Shown one piece after another: positions 5,136-5,563 of a stretch of 5,563 bases of DNA; positions within the stretch are counted from its first letter, which is position 1; every line of letters begins with the position of its first letter. The stretch is taken from positions 1 to 5,563 of the forward strand of contig JAPLJL010000047.1 of NCBI GenBank assembly GCA_026388615.1. Direction: 5' to 3'. The stretch comes from Pseudomonadota bacterium. GTDB taxonomy: Bacteria > Desulfobacterota > JAPLJL01. The position numbers and the translations under genes were made by a program. The notes beneath the pieces are model-generated. The model was not told where the DNA came from, made no database searches, and saw nothing but the letters and a program-made list of their open reading frames with translations.

Positions 5136-5563
5136 ATCTTAAAAGCTGAAGGGCAGGTGGAATTCAGCGGGCATTCCCCGCACTTGGGCTTGGGAGCCCG
5201 GCAGAAGGCAGTCCCGAAGCTCTTCAGATAAAACTGGAGCCATTGCCAGTCCTGGCGCTCCAGAAGCTCCATCAGGTCGGCTTCAATTTTTTCCGGATCT
5301 TTGTTGGCGGTCCAGCCCAGACGGAAAGCCACCCGGATCACGTGGGTGTCCACCACGATACCCTCGATCCGGTTGAAGCCTTGCTGGAGGATGACGTTGG
5401 CGGTCTTGCGCGCGACCCCGGGGAATTCCAGCAGGTCTGCCATCCGGTCCGGGACCTTTCCCTGGAAACGTTCCCCGATCAGGCGGGCCGCGCCCTGGAT
5501 GGATTTTGCTTTGGTGCGGAAGAAGTTGACCTTCCGGATCAGTTCCTCGATCTCGGGCAGGTC
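5132..5563 (-). CDS. nth: Endonuclease III, C-terminal 143 residues (5' end beyond window)
   Basis: Base-excision-repair DNA glycosylase/AP lyase that removes oxidised pyrimidines and nicks the abasic site by beta-elimination. The visible part includes the helix-hairpin-helix LLEFPGVARKTANVIL with the catalytic Lys (residue 53 of the fragment; Lys120 in E. coli), the VDTH motif with the catalytic Asp (72; Asp138 in E. coli), and a complete C-x6-C-x2-C-x5-C [4Fe-4S] motif (Cys121, 128, 131, 137). Full-length Nth is about 210-220 residues, so about 70 N-terminal residues lie beyond the window. A Met inside the fragment at 5443 is not the start, because the frame and family homology continue upstream to the edge. 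It shares a 4-nt overlap with the phosphoesterase gene. Intact MutY-specific features are not seen, which favours Nth. Confidence 0.95.
   Translation of the reverse strand, partial: DLPEIEELIRKVNFFRTKAKSIQGAARLIGERFQGKVPDRMADLLEFPGVARKTANVILQQGFNRIEGIVVDTHVIRVAFRLGWTANKDPEKIEADLMELLERQDWQWLQFYLKSFGTAFCRAPKPKCGECPLNSTCPSAFKI

Noticed and set aside
1..5563. CRISPR arrays, tRNA/rRNA genes, insertion sequences or attachment sites
   Set aside because: No repeated spacer pattern, cloverleaf, transposase or terminal repeats were seen on reading both strands. Almost all sequence is accounted for by the minus-strand genes.

Overview
The window is densely packed, and every gene I can support lies on the minus strand, so transcription runs from the high coordinates down to 1. 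Base composition is GC-rich. The gene types (an outer-membrane-style RND lipid exporter, a membrane-anchored NodB deacetylase, a GT4 glycosyltransferase and a stand-alone LigD-type phosphoesterase) suggest a Gram-negative bacterium. The style of the RND exporter recalls Deltaproteobacteria/Desulfobacterota, but that is family recollection and the taxonomic call is weak.

Region 1 (5563 down to 4677) is a DNA-repair pair. It holds the C-terminal two thirds of endonuclease III (nth, cut by the window edge), with its HhH-Lys and VDTH catalytic elements and complete [4Fe-4S] cysteine motif. A stand-alone 3'-phosphoesterase (PE) domain of the LigD type follows, starting at a TTG that shares a 4-nt TTGA overlap with the nth stop codon.

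Region 2 (4676 down to 4530) is the only sizeable intergenic stretch, 147 bp. It contains a plausible sigma70-type promoter with a 17-bp spacer, followed by short inverted repeats that would lie in the mRNA leader.

Region 3 (4529 down to 1 and beyond) is a tight envelope-lipid operon of four genes: a GT4 glycosyltransferase; a fusion of a membrane-anchored NodB deacetylase with a flippase-like multispan domain (LPG_synthase_TM/UPF0104 type); a previously untracked 47-residue single-span membrane protein with a perfect AGGAGG ribosome site; and an MMPL-type RND exporter truncated at the window edge. The GT/deacetylase and small protein/RND junctions are 1-nt start-stop overlaps (TGATG and TAATG).

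I infer that the operon glycosylates a lipid carrier, deacetylates the sugar, flips the product across the inner membrane and exports it outward. This parallels the functional order of the hopanoid HpnI/HpnK/HpnL/HpnN proteins and of ArnC/ArnD/ArnEF, but uses different enzyme families. The most notable points are the deacetylase-flippase fusion, the small membrane protein, and an A7 slippery heptamer placed in register immediately before that protein's stop codon, where a -1 slip would fuse it to the exporter.
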